NCBI GenBank assembly: GCA_948567375.1
Contig: OX419757.1
Location: 68,758,001 to 68,822,000, forward strand
Direction: 5' to 3'
From: Lunularia cruciata
Taxonomy: Eukaryota; Streptophyta; Marchantiopsida; Lunulariales; Lunulariaceae
DNA: 64,000 bases
In this document: positions 1 to 10,999 of the stretch, piece after piece
Numbering within the stretch: position 1 is the first letter of the stretch
How the letters are laid out: each line of letters starts with the position of its first letter
Position numbers and translations under genes: made by a program
Notes under the pieces: generated by a model
The model's input: only the letters and a program-made list of their open reading frames with translations
Database searches by the model: none
What the model was told of the DNA's origin: nothing

Positions 1-400
1 TGTAACTATGGTGTAGGAGCATTGAATGATGCTCTAACTTGGTCACAAACCACACATCTGGCAACAAACTGCTCTACCTCGGTCTGCATACCACACCACC
101 AATAATGACTCTGGAGAAAGCTATATGTATGCTTTACTCCAAAATGTCCTAGCTCATCATGAGCATGACGGACCAACTGTGGTCTCTGTGCTGGAAGTGG
201 TACTACTTGCACTCTACTATCCTCCCATACATGCAAAAGGTGTCTGCCCTCCAATCTAAACCATTTGGTTTGCTGAAGAACACAGTCTCTCTCCTTGGCC
301 CCAACTGTGCCACCCACAACACCAATGCAAAGATAGTCCATCATTAAGACATCATCATGAATGTCTTGCTGAATTGTACTAATATCTTCACTCTTTGGAT
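1..400 (-). pseudogene. Integrase N-terminal zinc-binding domain, family A (A1, partial)
   Basis: The minus frame contains an HHCC-type zinc-binding module: HAHDELGH followed about 30 residues later by CVVC within ARCVVCDQVRAS. This is the N-terminal domain of retroviral-type integrases, which insert the cDNA copy into host DNA. The catalytic core would lie left of position 1. An open frame covers 6-344, and the same frame extends to about 400 as a linker from RNase H. A2 carries the same module at 14313-14537, where the catalytic core follows. Confidence 0.85.
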
Positions 401-419
401 TTGTGACCTCAATGACTCC

Positions 420-905
420 TCATGTATGCGTTGAGAGAGATACCACCCAAGCCTCTACAAGTATACATAGAAAGGCCAATGCATGCCAACCTGGCACCAT
501 CTCCTCATCTGTCTCACCATGCCAACATGCTCCGGTCTGATCCTGCTGGCTGGGACATGGGTTTCTACTCAACCCATCTGCATCATGGTTCACTACTCCA
601 GGTCTGTGAACAACCGTGAAATCATACTCTTGTAAAATCAAAGCCCATCATGCAAGCTTCCCTGAAAGCTTTTCGTACTCCATCAACCACTTCAGTGGCT
701 AATGATCAGTGATGAGAGTGAAGGGGTTACCAAATAGGTAACATCAGAAATGTGATACTGGCCAAACTGCTGCCAAGCACTCTCTCTCATATGAACTATA
801 CTTCACCTCCGCTGAATTGTTGGAGTGACTAGAATAGGCCACCACAAACTCCTTCCCCTCATCATCATGCTGGGTGAGCACCTCTCGAAGCCCCAACATA
901 CTCCA
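420..905 (-). pseudogene. RNase H domain of family A pol (A1)
   Basis: This minus-strand segment encodes the RNase H part of pol, which degrades the RNA strand during reverse transcription. Recognisable pieces are a YSSHSNNSAEVKYSSYEREC-like stretch, then TLITDH and PLKWLMEYEKLSGKLA, and finally HRPGVVNHDADGLSRNP, the usual end of a gypsy RNase H. At least three in-frame stops fall in this stretch (for example next to TDH). It sits between RT (right) and integrase (left), as expected for Ty3/gypsy. Confidence 0.85.
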
Positions 906-2680
906 ATTGGTATGAACCTAAAATGGTTGTCCCCTGATCGGTCTCCTCAAAATAGGAGCATATGTCAACCTCTCCTTGAGCTCTAAAAAAGCTCTCTCCT
1001 GCTCATCTCCCCAACACCACTCCTGTGTAAGCTTGGTCAGCTTTGTCAAGGTCTTGGTAATGGCACTAAATCCTCTAACATAGTGGTGATAGAAGTTCAC
1101 CAACCCAAGGAATGCTCGCACTCTGCTCACATCCATAGGCCAAGGAATACGTGCAATAGCCTCCACCTTGGTTTGCTGAACACCAAGTCCTCCGAGGTAG
1201 ATAGTGTGACCCAAATACTCAACCTGCTCATGGAAGAACCTACACTTCTGAGGATGTAATTTGAGTCCATGAGATCTCAACCTCTCAAACAACTCCAACA
1301 ACTGTCTCTCATGGCCCTCCACAATAGTGCTATAAACCAAAATGTCATCAATATAGCACCGAGCAAAATCCAATCCAGCTAGGATCCTATCTATGATTTG
1401 TAACACCCTTTGTGCATGTGTGTGGTATTGTGATATTTAGCTTGGTATTACAAGTACTTAAGAGATACTATTTATATAGAGATAAAGGATGGTTCTATAT
1501 TAGTCATGGTTAGCTAAAGTTAGTCATAGCTAAGATAGAGGGGACCTTACTTTAGAGGAAGTAGAAAAGATGAGCACCACTATTTTGGATTTTAGTGTGT
1601 TGACTTGGTATTATTCCTAGGTGTTTGGCTTTAAGGAAAGAGTTGAGAATTTTGTTTTGGATTCTTCTTTAGTCCAAGGATAGCCCATGTGAAGGAATCA
1701 TTGACTTAGTGGTTGGGTCAAGATAAGACCACATGCTTAGGGGAATATGCCTATGTGAATGGATATTCCTTTCTACTTTTTGACTTTACTTGACTTTTAG
1801 TCTAGTAACTTGAGTTACTACGGTAATTAGTAACTTTGGTACGTAATTATTTCACAAGTATATAAACAAGGGGTGAGGAGGTACTGATCATCCTTTCATT
1901 TGCAACTATCTCTCTCTCATTGAGTTCTCTAGTGAGCAATGTCTTGAGTCTTGGAGTGTTAGCCTTGGAGGAGTATGATGGAGTTTGGGTTCCTTGCCTT
2001 CTTAGTCCATGGTGCGCTACCATAATAGCCATCAGAGGTTCATCCTGAGTGAGAGACATGCCGGCTCATAGACCCTCTGGAACTTAGGAGGAGCATTCTT
2101 TAACCCAAATGGTAAGAACCTCCACTGATATAACACATCCTCACTGTGAGGATCAATAGCCCAAAATGTTATCTTGGACTTATCCACCTCTCTCATCTGC
2201 AATTGATGATATCCCACTCAAAGATCCAAAGTACTGAAGACCTTTGCATGCCCAATTGCATCAAAAATCTCCTCCGGTGTAGGCATGGCATACCAATTAG
2301 CCTTGGTCTGTCAGTTGATAGGATGGTTATCTCCACACATCTACCTATAGGTGTAGTTGCCATGCATATCCTTCTTGGCTGGCATCACTATTGTTGATGC
2401 ATACTCTCCATGTGAAATCTCAAAAAGGTCACTACTCCGGCTCTGAATCAATGTCCTCTCCATCTCACTATATCGATAAGGACGTTGGAAAACTAGTGTA
2501 TTGCTAGTCAGCTCAATCCGTATACCAGATCCTTTCAGAGCACCTAAATCCTTCATATGGAAGGAAAACCAACTCATTTGACTCCTCAAGAACCTCCAAA
2601 CCCTCCGTCTTTCCTCTCCAGTAAGCTTGGGTCCAAGATCTGGCTCCCAAGTATCCTCTGTAACTGTAGTAGGAGTGGAA
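906..2680 (-). pseudogene. Reverse transcriptase of family A pol (A1), split by an inserted LTR
   Basis: The reverse transcriptase is in two exon-like pieces. The N-terminal piece (about 2069-2680) has MPAKKDMHGNYTYR, GYHQLQMREVDKSKITFWAI and FLPFGLKNAPPKFQRV. The C-terminal piece (906-1398) has the catalytic box CYIDDILVYS, then HGLKLHPQKCRFF, VEYLGHTIY and RAFLGLVNFYHHYVRGF. Between them lies a 670-bp LTR. Copy A2 is uninterrupted at this point, which proves the insertion. The IDD acidic pair is kept. Frameshifts and stops outside the insertion also disable it. Confidence 0.9.
1399..2068 (+). mobile_element. Solo LTR of family E inside A1 reverse transcriptase
   Basis: The segment starts TGTAACACCC and ends CCGGCTCA, matching the TG...CA rule for LTRs. 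It has a plus-strand TATA-like box (TATATAAAC at about 1859), so it is oriented plus. It interrupts the A1 RT exactly where A2 (about 15740) is continuous. A target-site duplication is not clear: TGATT on the left and TAGAC on the right are at best decayed forms of TGACC. About 420 bp recurs inverted at 58905-59330. No internal genes of this family are recognised in the window. Confidence 0.8.
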
Positions 2681-5180
2681 GACGTACTGACTGGCTGCTA
2701 CACTGGGCCCTTGGAAGCAATAGTGTCATGCCCTTGCCCACTAGAGGTCCCAACCTTTGTGTGAAAAACTCCCTCCACTCTGGCTGCAAGCTCCACACAC
2801 CCTCTAGCTGCATCTTAAGTGGACCAAGGGTGTAATCCAAGTAGCCCACGCTCACCTGGATGGATTCCAACTAGACCACTCTACCTAGTAGCTACTAGAT
2901 GTGTCCTAAGAATACCATGTCCACTTGGTCCATTGCCCGCAACATGTGCCTGAATCATCTCGATAGGCACCGGGCTCACAAGTGTTCGAGTGGTGATGCC
3001 TATCAAGTGCATCCTATGCTGCTCTGCCAAGCCAAGGCTCACAATCCAGGTCAAACAATTCAGGTCCATAGCCTAATCTAACACCTGATGCGTGGATGCC
3101 TCTAACACTGCAAGAACAATGGTAATACTTGTGCAAAAACCCATTGCCCACTCTCTCTCATCAGGGTTGGGCTCCACCAACTACTGTTACTATGAGTCCC
3201 AAACAAGTCCAGGTCCTATCTCTCAAAAAGCATGAGAGCCTAAGAAACTCATGAGTGTGGGAAATGTGGCTCTAGGCTATCCAACTAGGTTCACCACTGC
3301 CATAGGTGACCTATCAGCCACTACCACTGTTTGAGACTGACGCCCAGCATCCAAGATATCATCAACAAGGATGTGGTCAAGTCATTGAATCCCATCATAA
3401 GCACGTTGTAGAACCTCTCTAGGTAAGAGGTTCATCCACCAAAGACAAAGACGATGAGTCCGTGATCCTACTTGGCTGCATCTAACAATACAATAGGTCC
3501 CATCCAAGAATGGACCTGATGTGTACTTGCCACCACTCTGGTACGAGAATCACCCATCAAAGGAACGTTCTCCAAAAGGTAAGCTAGAGAAACGGACTGA
3601 TGGACCTAGAGATGTCATAATATCCGTAACATCTCCCAAAACACACCAAAACAAGGATCCTGAAGACCCAAACCGTGGCCCGCATGTGTATGTCCCTGAC
3701 ATGCCCATCCAAAAATCACCAAGTGAATAGGCCCATGTCTCTCTAGGTCATGTGCCCCTATAAGAAAATGTTTGCTGGTAGGGCCTTCTGGTAACCTCTG
3801 ATTGCTGACATTGGTAATAACTCTGGATACCGATAGGCCAAGTGTGCCACATGATGTAGAGAGACTTGCCTAGCAGTCTCATCTCTCTCTACATACAAGT
3901 ACCTCTATACTCGAATACCCACCTATAACACTGTAGCTAGTCCGGTGTTGATCACACCAAACAACTCCAATAGGCATATCCCCTCTTTTGGATACTGCCA
4001 AGCAATGAGTGTGGTATCTTGAGGTGTCAAAGCAATCGCCTTTGGAGGCTCATCCTCACACTCATCTCCTGATGGTACGAAGGCTCTACTCCAAGCCTGC
4101 TGCACCAACTGATTTGCATGCTGTTGCAATACCTCCTCTAAACTCCACAATGGAACATCCAAGGTGGATGGAACAATCCCACTTGTACTCCAAAGCCAAG
4201 TGATCTCCTCTAGTACTGGAGTATCCTCTGCATGGGCGTTCCCCTCCAATAAGTCACCATGCCAAGTAATTGCACCACTAAAAGCTAAAACTGATGCTAC
4301 CATGGTCCTGAATAGTAGTGAGCCAAGACTGCCACTACTGAAGCATACAAGTAGGCAATATACTCATCCCTCACTTGACTGCCAACCTGGTCTATAGGAG
4401 GCTGTCTCCTCCCAATAGTCAATACTGAAACCCATGGAGTATAACACTACTCCCCCAACTAGCACATCATATGACTAAGCTATTGTCGCAATTGCCTGAG
4501 CTCTCACCACCAAGCTATCAGTTGGATGACCAGGCTGAACTTGGACAACAAGCTCTCCATGTATGATGTACTATGTCAAACCACCACCTAGAGATGTCTG
4601 GATCTGAAATGGACACCTCTCCACATCGGTCTTCTATAACTCTAGACCGACAACTACAGCCTTCCCATCATAAAGGGCTACGTACCAGAGTCTAACAAGA
4701 CTCTCTATGGTGTATAGACCTTCCTTGAAGGTCCCACCAAATAGAAAATCCCCCTCTGGTTATCCAATAGGACAACACCAAGTGTAAACCGCACTCTCTC
4801 AAAGGCCGGTCTAGCTAGCAACTCCTCTAGTCTAGCCGCTGCTACCTGCCATAAACTACTGGTTGCTAAATGGATCCCATGCTCTTCAACCAAGTCAGCT
4901 CTACTACCAACCACCTCTGCTCTGGTAGTAGGAACCGCATCATCCCTACTCTCACAAAGTGTGGCAGCCAATCGGAACATTGGGGTTGGATCAACTTCCA
5001 ATGTAAACATGTCATTGGCCAAAAACAAAGGATGCCACATAATCAGTTGAGCCGCCCCCAACATCATGCTAGACTCAATCTGTGTAGTAGCAAGTGGCTG
5101 ACTAGCAAGTCGTCCATCATGCACTCCATCACCACCTACCACCCCAACAATGGGACATCTAGGAACCATGGATGTTGTCT
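2681..5180 (-). pseudogene. Gag-to-RT intervening region of family A (A1), protease not identified
   Basis: About 2.5 kb of minus-strand sequence lies between gag and RT. It holds open stretches at 2881-3069, 3923-4303 and 4705-5169. The RT-proximal end reads TEDTWEPDLGPKLTGEERRR followed by MKDLGALKGSGIR, a lead-in to RT that is conserved in A2 and A3. A retropepsin D-T/S-G motif, which should lie here, was not recognised. The segments 3923-4303 and 4705-5169 are rich in Leu, Ala and acidic residues with no domain I can name. The region is collinear with A3; in A2 part of it is deleted. Confidence 0.6.
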
Positions 5181-6960
5181 ACAATGCCTCTAATAGCGTG
5201 AAAGATTGGGGAAGTCTGACATGTCTCCCAACCTCTCCTCTTTGTGGGTCCAACTCCACTGATGCTCCTCTAGGCTCTGGAGCACGTATTGCACTCCTAG
5301 TCACTACTGTAGATGCATCCACCTGTGTTGCTCTGCATATGAAATCCAAAGCATCTCTATCATCAATATATGAGGTGGAAGCCTCAACACCCAAATCTGA
5401 TCTCCTCTGAGCAATAGCCATACTAGCCAATCTTTGCTCCAACTACTCAATCCGAGTGGCCATAGTTGCATCAGAAGTAAGGGCAGGTCATGCACCTTTA
5501 CTAGGTGTAGATCCTCTACCACCTCGTCCTCCATGAACTAGAGCTCCTCTACTACCTGCCATAGCAGCCGTACCACTCTGTAACTCCGAGCATAGGTCAA
5601 AACACCGGTCACTAGTGTGACCAAATCTGTGGCAATGCTAACACTGCCTCTGTGATGGCTTTGATGCACCCAAGGTATCAAGTCCATTGCCCTGAGTACA
5701 CTCTCTCCAATGGTGAGGTCCACCACAAGTCCAACAAGCAACACCACCACTCACTGGTTGCTGCTGACTCGCAAATGAAGGTAAGGGTTTAACTCCACTA
5801 GGCCTTCCACTCGCTCCATATGATTTGGGCTGTCCACCCTATCCTTGAAAACCAGCTGGGCGTGGTGCACTCTAGAAGAAGTCACAGCCATGGATGAGGT
5901 CTTCCTACCAAATCTAGATGTCACCACTCTCCTCCACCATGTTGAGCTCAATACGCTCAGCCAAACCCAAGACCACTGCCAAAGTAGGCAAAGTAGCCTG
6001 TAACAACGTAGCATCACAAACTCTACATTGCAACCCCTTGTCTAGTATCCTATAACAAAACAAGACTGCCTGGGCTCCAATAACTCCTTGAGTGAAACTG
6101 ATCAGCTGCCTCATGCGAGTGTATGCCTTGCGTAAGCTCTCTCTAGCCTTCCGCTGGAACTCTTGCAAGCTCCTCAACTTGTCAGTCCACACTCCTTGGT
6201 AGTTTTGCCTCAAACAAAGGAAGAACTCTATGATAGGGTTAAACCCTCGTACCACACTACCTCTTGCAGTGGTACCTCCACTTGTGGTAACACTATCTCC
6301 AACTAGTGCACCTCCACTAGCTCCACCAACACTACTCGAGCTAGAACTCATAGGTACAGCCAATCTACTATTGGCCACCGAGCCTGAAGTGATAGAGACA
6401 TAGTTCGAAGACCAATACTATCTCCATAACTCAATCTCCTCCAAATGAGCTCTCCTAAACTCATGGTAGTCATCCATCGGTGGACCCTCTAAGTGCTGAA
6501 ACAACCCCTTCCATCCCATGAAAGGTGTGAACAAAGTTGGGTTTTGTATCTGTTGCAGATCACACCAACTATCAAATTCTTGGATGAAGTCATCCAACTC
6601 AATGGTACCCACTGTACAGAGTAACACCTAGGGCCTTTGGAGGCCCCATAAATCTTGTCCATGTCCCACAACAATGGTGCGGATACACCAAGTGCACTCT
6701 CAATTGAATCAACTCCTGTGTTGAACTCCAACTCAGATTCAATCTCCTCTCTCACTGGGACCTAAGATACAAGCTGATACCAAGCACCACTCCGAGTAAA
6801 CCCAGTGTGTACTGCAAGGCTAACTCCTCTAGAATCTCCAAAGAACTCCATCATGACAAAGTAACCCCAACAACAAACTAGAACCACCAACTGCAACTGC
6901 AAGTTGCAACCGCAAGTACCGCACCAAGTGCCAACACCACCAAGTGCCAATACCAACTAA
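5181..6960 (-). pseudogene. Gag of family A (A1)
   Basis: This encodes the capsid/nucleocapsid precursor that packages element RNA. The N-terminal part (6418-6956) has SIESALGVSAPLLWDMDKIY, then FIQEFDSWCDLQQIQNPTLF and HLEGPPMDDYHEFRRAH. A frameshift lies near 6620. A Gly/Ser-rich linker precedes a basic helical stretch (RQNYQGVWTDKLRSLQEF, about 6190) that resembles the retrotransposon gag domain. A CCHC knuckle follows at 5602-5643. A2 has the same frame open across 18519-18824. There are several internal stops. The start codon is uncertain because the same frame stays open upstream to about 6956. Confidence 0.75.
5602..5643 (-). other. CCHC zinc knuckle in A1 gag, with stop codon
   Basis: Minus-strand codons read C-stop-H-C-H-R-F-G-H-T-S-D-R-C, fitting CX2CX4HX4C with a TAG in the second position. 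This is the nucleocapsid RNA-binding motif. The A2 equivalent at 17813-17854 keeps that position but has a stop one codon before its last Cys, so the two copies decayed independently. Confidence 0.85.
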
Positions 6961-8163
6961 GCACCACCCACTAATGTAACTCTAACCTAGATAACTACAC
7001 TAGGGGAAAATGAAACATGTAACTTGCCATCATAACACATACTCTCATGGTGTGGAGATCATCACTTCCTACCTCACCACAGAGAAACAAAGGTAGTCTG
7101 ACTGGTCATCACTCCAGCCTCACTATCGAGAGCACACCAAAGTACCAACGCTCAAAAGTCAATGCACCTTACACAAACGTGGTGCACAAACAGGACAAAA
7201 GTAAAGAATGGAGGGGGTCCAATCACAAGAAATCTAAAAAGAAACCCTCCATCTCATAACACAACATGGGACTAACTCTGCCACCATTTGGCATTTGACA
7301 TAAGAGATGTTTGTATCTAAGTCCTAAGCTACCAAGATTACCAAGAATGGGATCAAACTGCCTTTCCTAACCAAAGCCACATGTGTATAGATAACAGTAG
7401 CACAGTCATTAGGAGAACAAGTGAGGGTGGACCAGCTGGCTAGGGCACCAGTCTAGGAACAAGAGATCTAGGGGTCAAACCATGTTGCACATAATCTAGC
7501 AAGAAAGGCAGATTTTGCCAACCAATGCCAAGATCTACTCTAAACAAGCTAGCCTCATGCCAGCAAGCTGGCTTGCTTGCCCTTCTAGGCCTTTGTAACC
7601 TCTCATAGCCCACAGCCCTATGCCTTGAAGCCTCTAAATGCCAAATGAGGCCTTTCTTCTTGCTACTTCAAACCTCCTCCAAAATTAGCAAAACTTCTCC
7701 AAACTTGCAAAAGTCCTCCAAATCTGGCCAAAATTTGACATAAATTCCATCCAAAATCTGACGTAAACCCTAAAGTTGGCTATCCGCCAATTCCCTTGCT
7801 AACTTTCCACTCAAGCCAAATTGACAACACATGTTTCTCCAAATCACAAATCATGAGAATAGCTTCCCAACTCCACCTTCAATTTGACTTATGAGCCCAA
7901 CTCGCAACAAATTGGTCTTACCTTCACCTCTTGAGCTCAAAATTATAACCATTGCTCAAAATTTGCTCCTTCTTTGCTTGAAAATTGGCCAGCGCTTTTG
8001 CATACCGTCTGCTTTACTGCCAAATCTGCATCAATTCAATGAGATTCTGCACACTAGGGAAAAGTTGAACTTGAATTGAGCTACCAACAATCCACCGAGC
8101 TTGGAGATACCACCAACACTCAACGTTCTTGCACCCGATTTCCTATTGACTTCACTTCTCTGA
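6961..8163 (-). other. Untranslated leader of family A (A1)
   Basis: No open frame of note lies here. The tract is rich in CCAA/TTGG-type words and lies between the 5' LTR and gag. It aligns with 18825-19690 in A2 and 33221-34011 in A3. A segment about 60 bp inside the LTR edge (about 8098-8118) reads TTGGTGGTATCTCCAAGC on the minus strand and is conserved in all three copies. It shares only the first seven bases (TGGTATC) with an initiator-tRNA primer site. The true primer binding site is not settled. Confidence 0.6.
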
Positions 8164-8615
8164 TGTAATCAGATTGTTTACCACTCTCAACTCAACTCAA
8201 CACATGTCAATACTTAATCTGTCACGCTATAATCTACCAACAATTGGGCACTAATTACAGTCAAGCCACACTCACTCCAACATAGAGAATCCAGGTGGCA
8301 CTCGCCGTCCTCTATCCACCATAGCCAAGAACTCAAAGGCTCAACATCAAAGAAATGAGCTCTCTGGAGCTGCACTTCAAAATTATACCCCCTGGACTCG
8401 AGCTAGGTCTAAACCGTAACGGTCCCGCTGATAGCTCACTTGAAGGTGCAAATGGTGCAAAGTGACGGTGGGCCCCACCATGAAGTTAGTACCCCAAACA
8501 AAAAATCTGACCGTCGGAAAGTAGTCTTTGAAAAAGTGCTGAAATAACTCTAACTACTATCACTGCAACTCCAGTGTCCGAGCAATCTAGATGTGACACT
8601 ACAAATGGCATGACA
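8164..8615 (-). repeat. 5' LTR of A1
   Basis: Read on the minus strand it begins TGTCATGCC and ends TGATTACA (TG...CA). Homologous blocks are at 12593-13027, 19691-20135, 34012-34441 and 43832-44273. A conserved minus-strand TATA-like word, GGTATAATTTTGAAG, lies about 235 bp from the start, near 8380. The right end is sharp in all copies: flanking sequence differs immediately after GCATGACA. Confidence 0.85.
8467..8479. promoter_or_regulatory. Palindromic GGTGGGCCCCACC box in family A LTR
   Basis: A perfect 13-bp palindrome about 140 bp inside the LTR and upstream of the TATA-like word. It contains GTGGGCCC, which fits the known binding preference of plant TCP factors. The core survives as GTGGGCCCCAC in A2 (about 19989) and as GTGGGTCCCAC in A3 (about 34297). 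It is eroded at about 12867 and 44130. Function is inferred only. Confidence 0.45.
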
Positions 8616-9108
8616 ATGGAGGAAAGCTACCTCTCTTCTTGAAGTGACATGATATAATATTGTTGTAGATAACAAAATTATACTTTGGCATCCTCCAAAG
8701 CTGAAGTAATATTCAAACAATTAAGAGTGCAGCAAGCAATAAAAGTGCCAATTATCCATGGCTTTCAAGTGATTATAGAAGATTAAGAAGGCAGATTTTG
8801 CTAGTCATAAAGAATAAGAGGATTTAGGTTCCTAAGAGGTTGAAGTATAAATAGTTGGATGCATAATTAAGTTTGTCTTTATAGATTTTAACTCAATATT
8901 CAATGTAATAATGGAAAGGACATCTCATAAGTTGGGATATACCTTATATACATATCTGAGCCTACTTTTATTTTAAGATTTGCAAATGACCCCAAAGAAT
9001 ACCCTTGGTATTGTTGTCCAATGTGCTGACTACCATTAGTGGTGTTTCTATTCACCTCAACTCCATTATTCTTTAGCTTGTAACTAAAACCGATTATCTA
9101 TTTTTTAT
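8616..9108. other. No gene seen; AT-rich spacer right of A1
   Basis: I see no supported coding sequence. A TATA-like word (TATAAATAG, about 8848) and a mention-worthy TTATATACATATC stretch near 8945 could belong to an eroded LTR upstream of the B1 pol remnant, but no second copy in the window confirms this. Confidence 0.4.
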
Positions 9109-10045
9109 AAGAAGACCTTGGTTGCATGGAGGCCTTGTGATGGTATTGGTATCAACACAAGCCCAAGTTCCAAGAACCAAAATCAAAAGTTCAAAATGGT
9201 TAAAATGTATTGGAAGAAGATCTCTCATCTTGGAGAAATGCCATCCTTGAGCAAAGATGTTATCAATAACCTTGGGTGTTACAAGATAGATGAGGACGAA
9301 GGAGAAAATAACAATCTTGAAGATCAAGGAGAGAACTTGGCCATATTAAGGAAGAATCATATTAGCCATGTGAAATGTATTGTCAATCCAGATGATTGAC
9401 AAGAGTGGTCATAACCAAAGAGAAGGTCTTGAAAGTATCCAAGCAATTGTCTTTAGATGAGTACAAAGAGTATGTGGTAAAATTTTAGTTATATCAAGCT
9501 ATCTTTCCATGGAAGTTTGAGAAGATTCTTGCCATCCCTAAACAATTTGGTGCATATTTTATTGATTTGGTAGATGCAATTCTTATTTTCCAATGATAAT
9601 ATTGACTCAAATCAAAGTACTCATTATTAATGAAGGATAAAATAAATAGGTTTCTTTGGGTGGGATATGGTAGGGAATGAATTTCATCTATTGTAGTTGT
9701 ATCTAAGGAGAAGACATGCAAAATTAGAGTGCATGAAGACTTCTAGAAGTTGAATGGAACTACAACAAATTATCATCATCCATTGCTCTTCATGGATTCT
9801 ATTCTTGATCAAGTTGTAGGACATCCTTGTTGCAATTTCTTAGATAGATTTTCAAGATAAAATGTGGTATTCATTTGTGAGTAGGATAAGGATAATGTAT
9901 ACAAGATTGTCTCTTCATCCAAAGAAATGATTTTTTTGTCATGACTTAAGGATACTTCTTGGGCATTGAGTGTATAGGAGAAGGATTGAGGTCAATATGG
10001 AGAAGGTCAAAATCATCCAAACCCTAAGAATCTCACAGAACTTTG
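9109..10045 (+). pseudogene. Family B pol remnant, protease-to-RT part (B1)
   Basis: Plus-strand gypsy pol remains. The open piece 9118-9399 includes LGEMPSLSKDVINNLGCYKI and ends HVKCIVNPDD, which corresponds to INPSDCQN in B3 (about 39325). The following PKQFGAYF-like stretch matches a segment of B3 at about 39480. Much of the RT body, including the catalytic DD box, cannot be recognised, so this is a deletion or heavy decay. Stops occur every few dozen codons. Confidence 0.55.
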
Positions 10046-10640
10046 TGACTTCTTAGGCCATGTAGGGTACTACCAAAGATTAATTATCAACTATGTATTT
10101 TTGGCTATGCCTATTACAAAGTAACTTAAGAATTTCAAAGATTATTCATGGACAAAGAAACAAGAAGGAGCCTTTTTTACACTAAAGATCAAACTAGTAG
10201 AGGCACCAATTATGTGGGCCATTAATTGGGATGCATGTTTCACATATATGAATTATGAATATACATCAATGATTATCGTAGGGGTAGCGCTTAGAAAGAA
10301 GGATATTAATAAGAAAGATTATCCCATATATTATGTAAATAGGTAGTTTTCTAGTGCTTAAAAGAAGTATTCCATAATAAAGAGTGAAGCCTTAGGCATT
10401 GTGCATGCTTGCAAGAAGTTCTGCACTACCTTTTGTGATACAAACTTTTGTTTCATGTAGACCAATATATATTGTAGCATTTGGTGAAAAATGAAAATTT
10501 GTCTCAACATATTGCCGTATGGATTCTTTTGTTGCAAGAGTTAACATATATAATTCAAGTAAGGAAGTGTATTAATCATGAGGATGCAGATTTTATTTTG
10601 TGACTAAGAACCAAATACCAAGCCAAAGATCTAAATGATG
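10046..10640 (+). pseudogene. RNase H region of family B pol (B1)
   Basis: The plus frame begins with LGHVGYYQRLI, the RT-connection signature shared with B3 (GHVGYYQRFI at 40216). Then come WTKKQEGAFFTLKIKLVEAP, IIVGVALRKKDINKKDYPI and IKSEALGIVHACKKF, all RNase H landmarks of Ty3/gypsy pol. It ends with NHEDADF. Several stops (for example YYVNR-stop-FSSA) show it is inactive. Confidence 0.8.
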
Positions 10641-10664
10641 ACTTTCTAGATAAAGAATTTTTGC

Positions 10665-10945
10665 ACTTGAGAGTGTCAAGAGAGACACACTTTTTGGTGG
10701 AGCACAAGTATCTATGAACTTCTAGTGTCCAAAGAGGATGGATTTTGAACAAAGAGTTGTTTTTCTTGATGGAATGTGGCCATAACAACTGAAAGGAAAT
10801 ATGTTATTCAAGAGCAACACACTATTCGGTGGAGTAAAAATATCTCTATACCTTTTAGTGTCTATAATGGATGGATTTGGACTAGAGAGCTATTTTTCTC
10901 CATGGAATGTGGCCGTACCAACTAAAAGGAAATATCTCCTTCAAG
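10665..10945 (+). repeat. Two-unit tandem duplication (about 140 bp) in B1 pol
   Basis: Two diverged units in tandem share GGAATGTGGCC, CAACTNAAAGGAAATAT and ACACACTNTT.GGTGGAG words. Unit 1 runs about 10665-10800 and unit 2 about 10808-10945. They lie in the RNase H to integrase linker. Point differences throughout indicate an old duplication. Confidence 0.7.
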
Positions 10946-10999
10946 ATGGGAGGGGAGAAAGTTCTTTGGTGTTGTTTGGAATCATATGAAGTAGATGGC

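Larger units (their letters stand above)
1..8615 (-). mobile_element. Family A Ty3/gypsy retrotransposon, copy A1 (3' end outside window)
   Basis: A degenerate LTR retrotransposon read right to left: 5' LTR (8164-8615), leader, gag with CCHC knuckle, a long gag-to-RT region, reverse transcriptase, RNase H and the start of integrase, which runs off the left edge. The order RT-RNase H-integrase is diagnostic of Ty3/gypsy. Frames are broken many times, so it is inactive. The RT is split by a separate LTR at 1399-2068. It matches copies A2 and A3 along most of its length, and comparing the three sets the boundaries. The clade within Ty3/gypsy was not determined; no chromodomain was seen in the visible part. 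Confidence 0.9.

Noticed and set aside
4009-4397. Plus-strand open frames opposite the A1 linker (4009-4203, 4164-4397, 4870-5193)
   Set aside because: They are antisense shadows of the minus-strand family A coding region and show no domain.
6766-6782. TGGTATCAGC-like primer binding site on the minus strand in A1
   Set aside because: The A2 reading frame runs open across the same place (18519-18824) and its sequence there has drifted while protein words are kept, so this looks like coding coincidence. It is also about 1.4 kb from the LTR edge.
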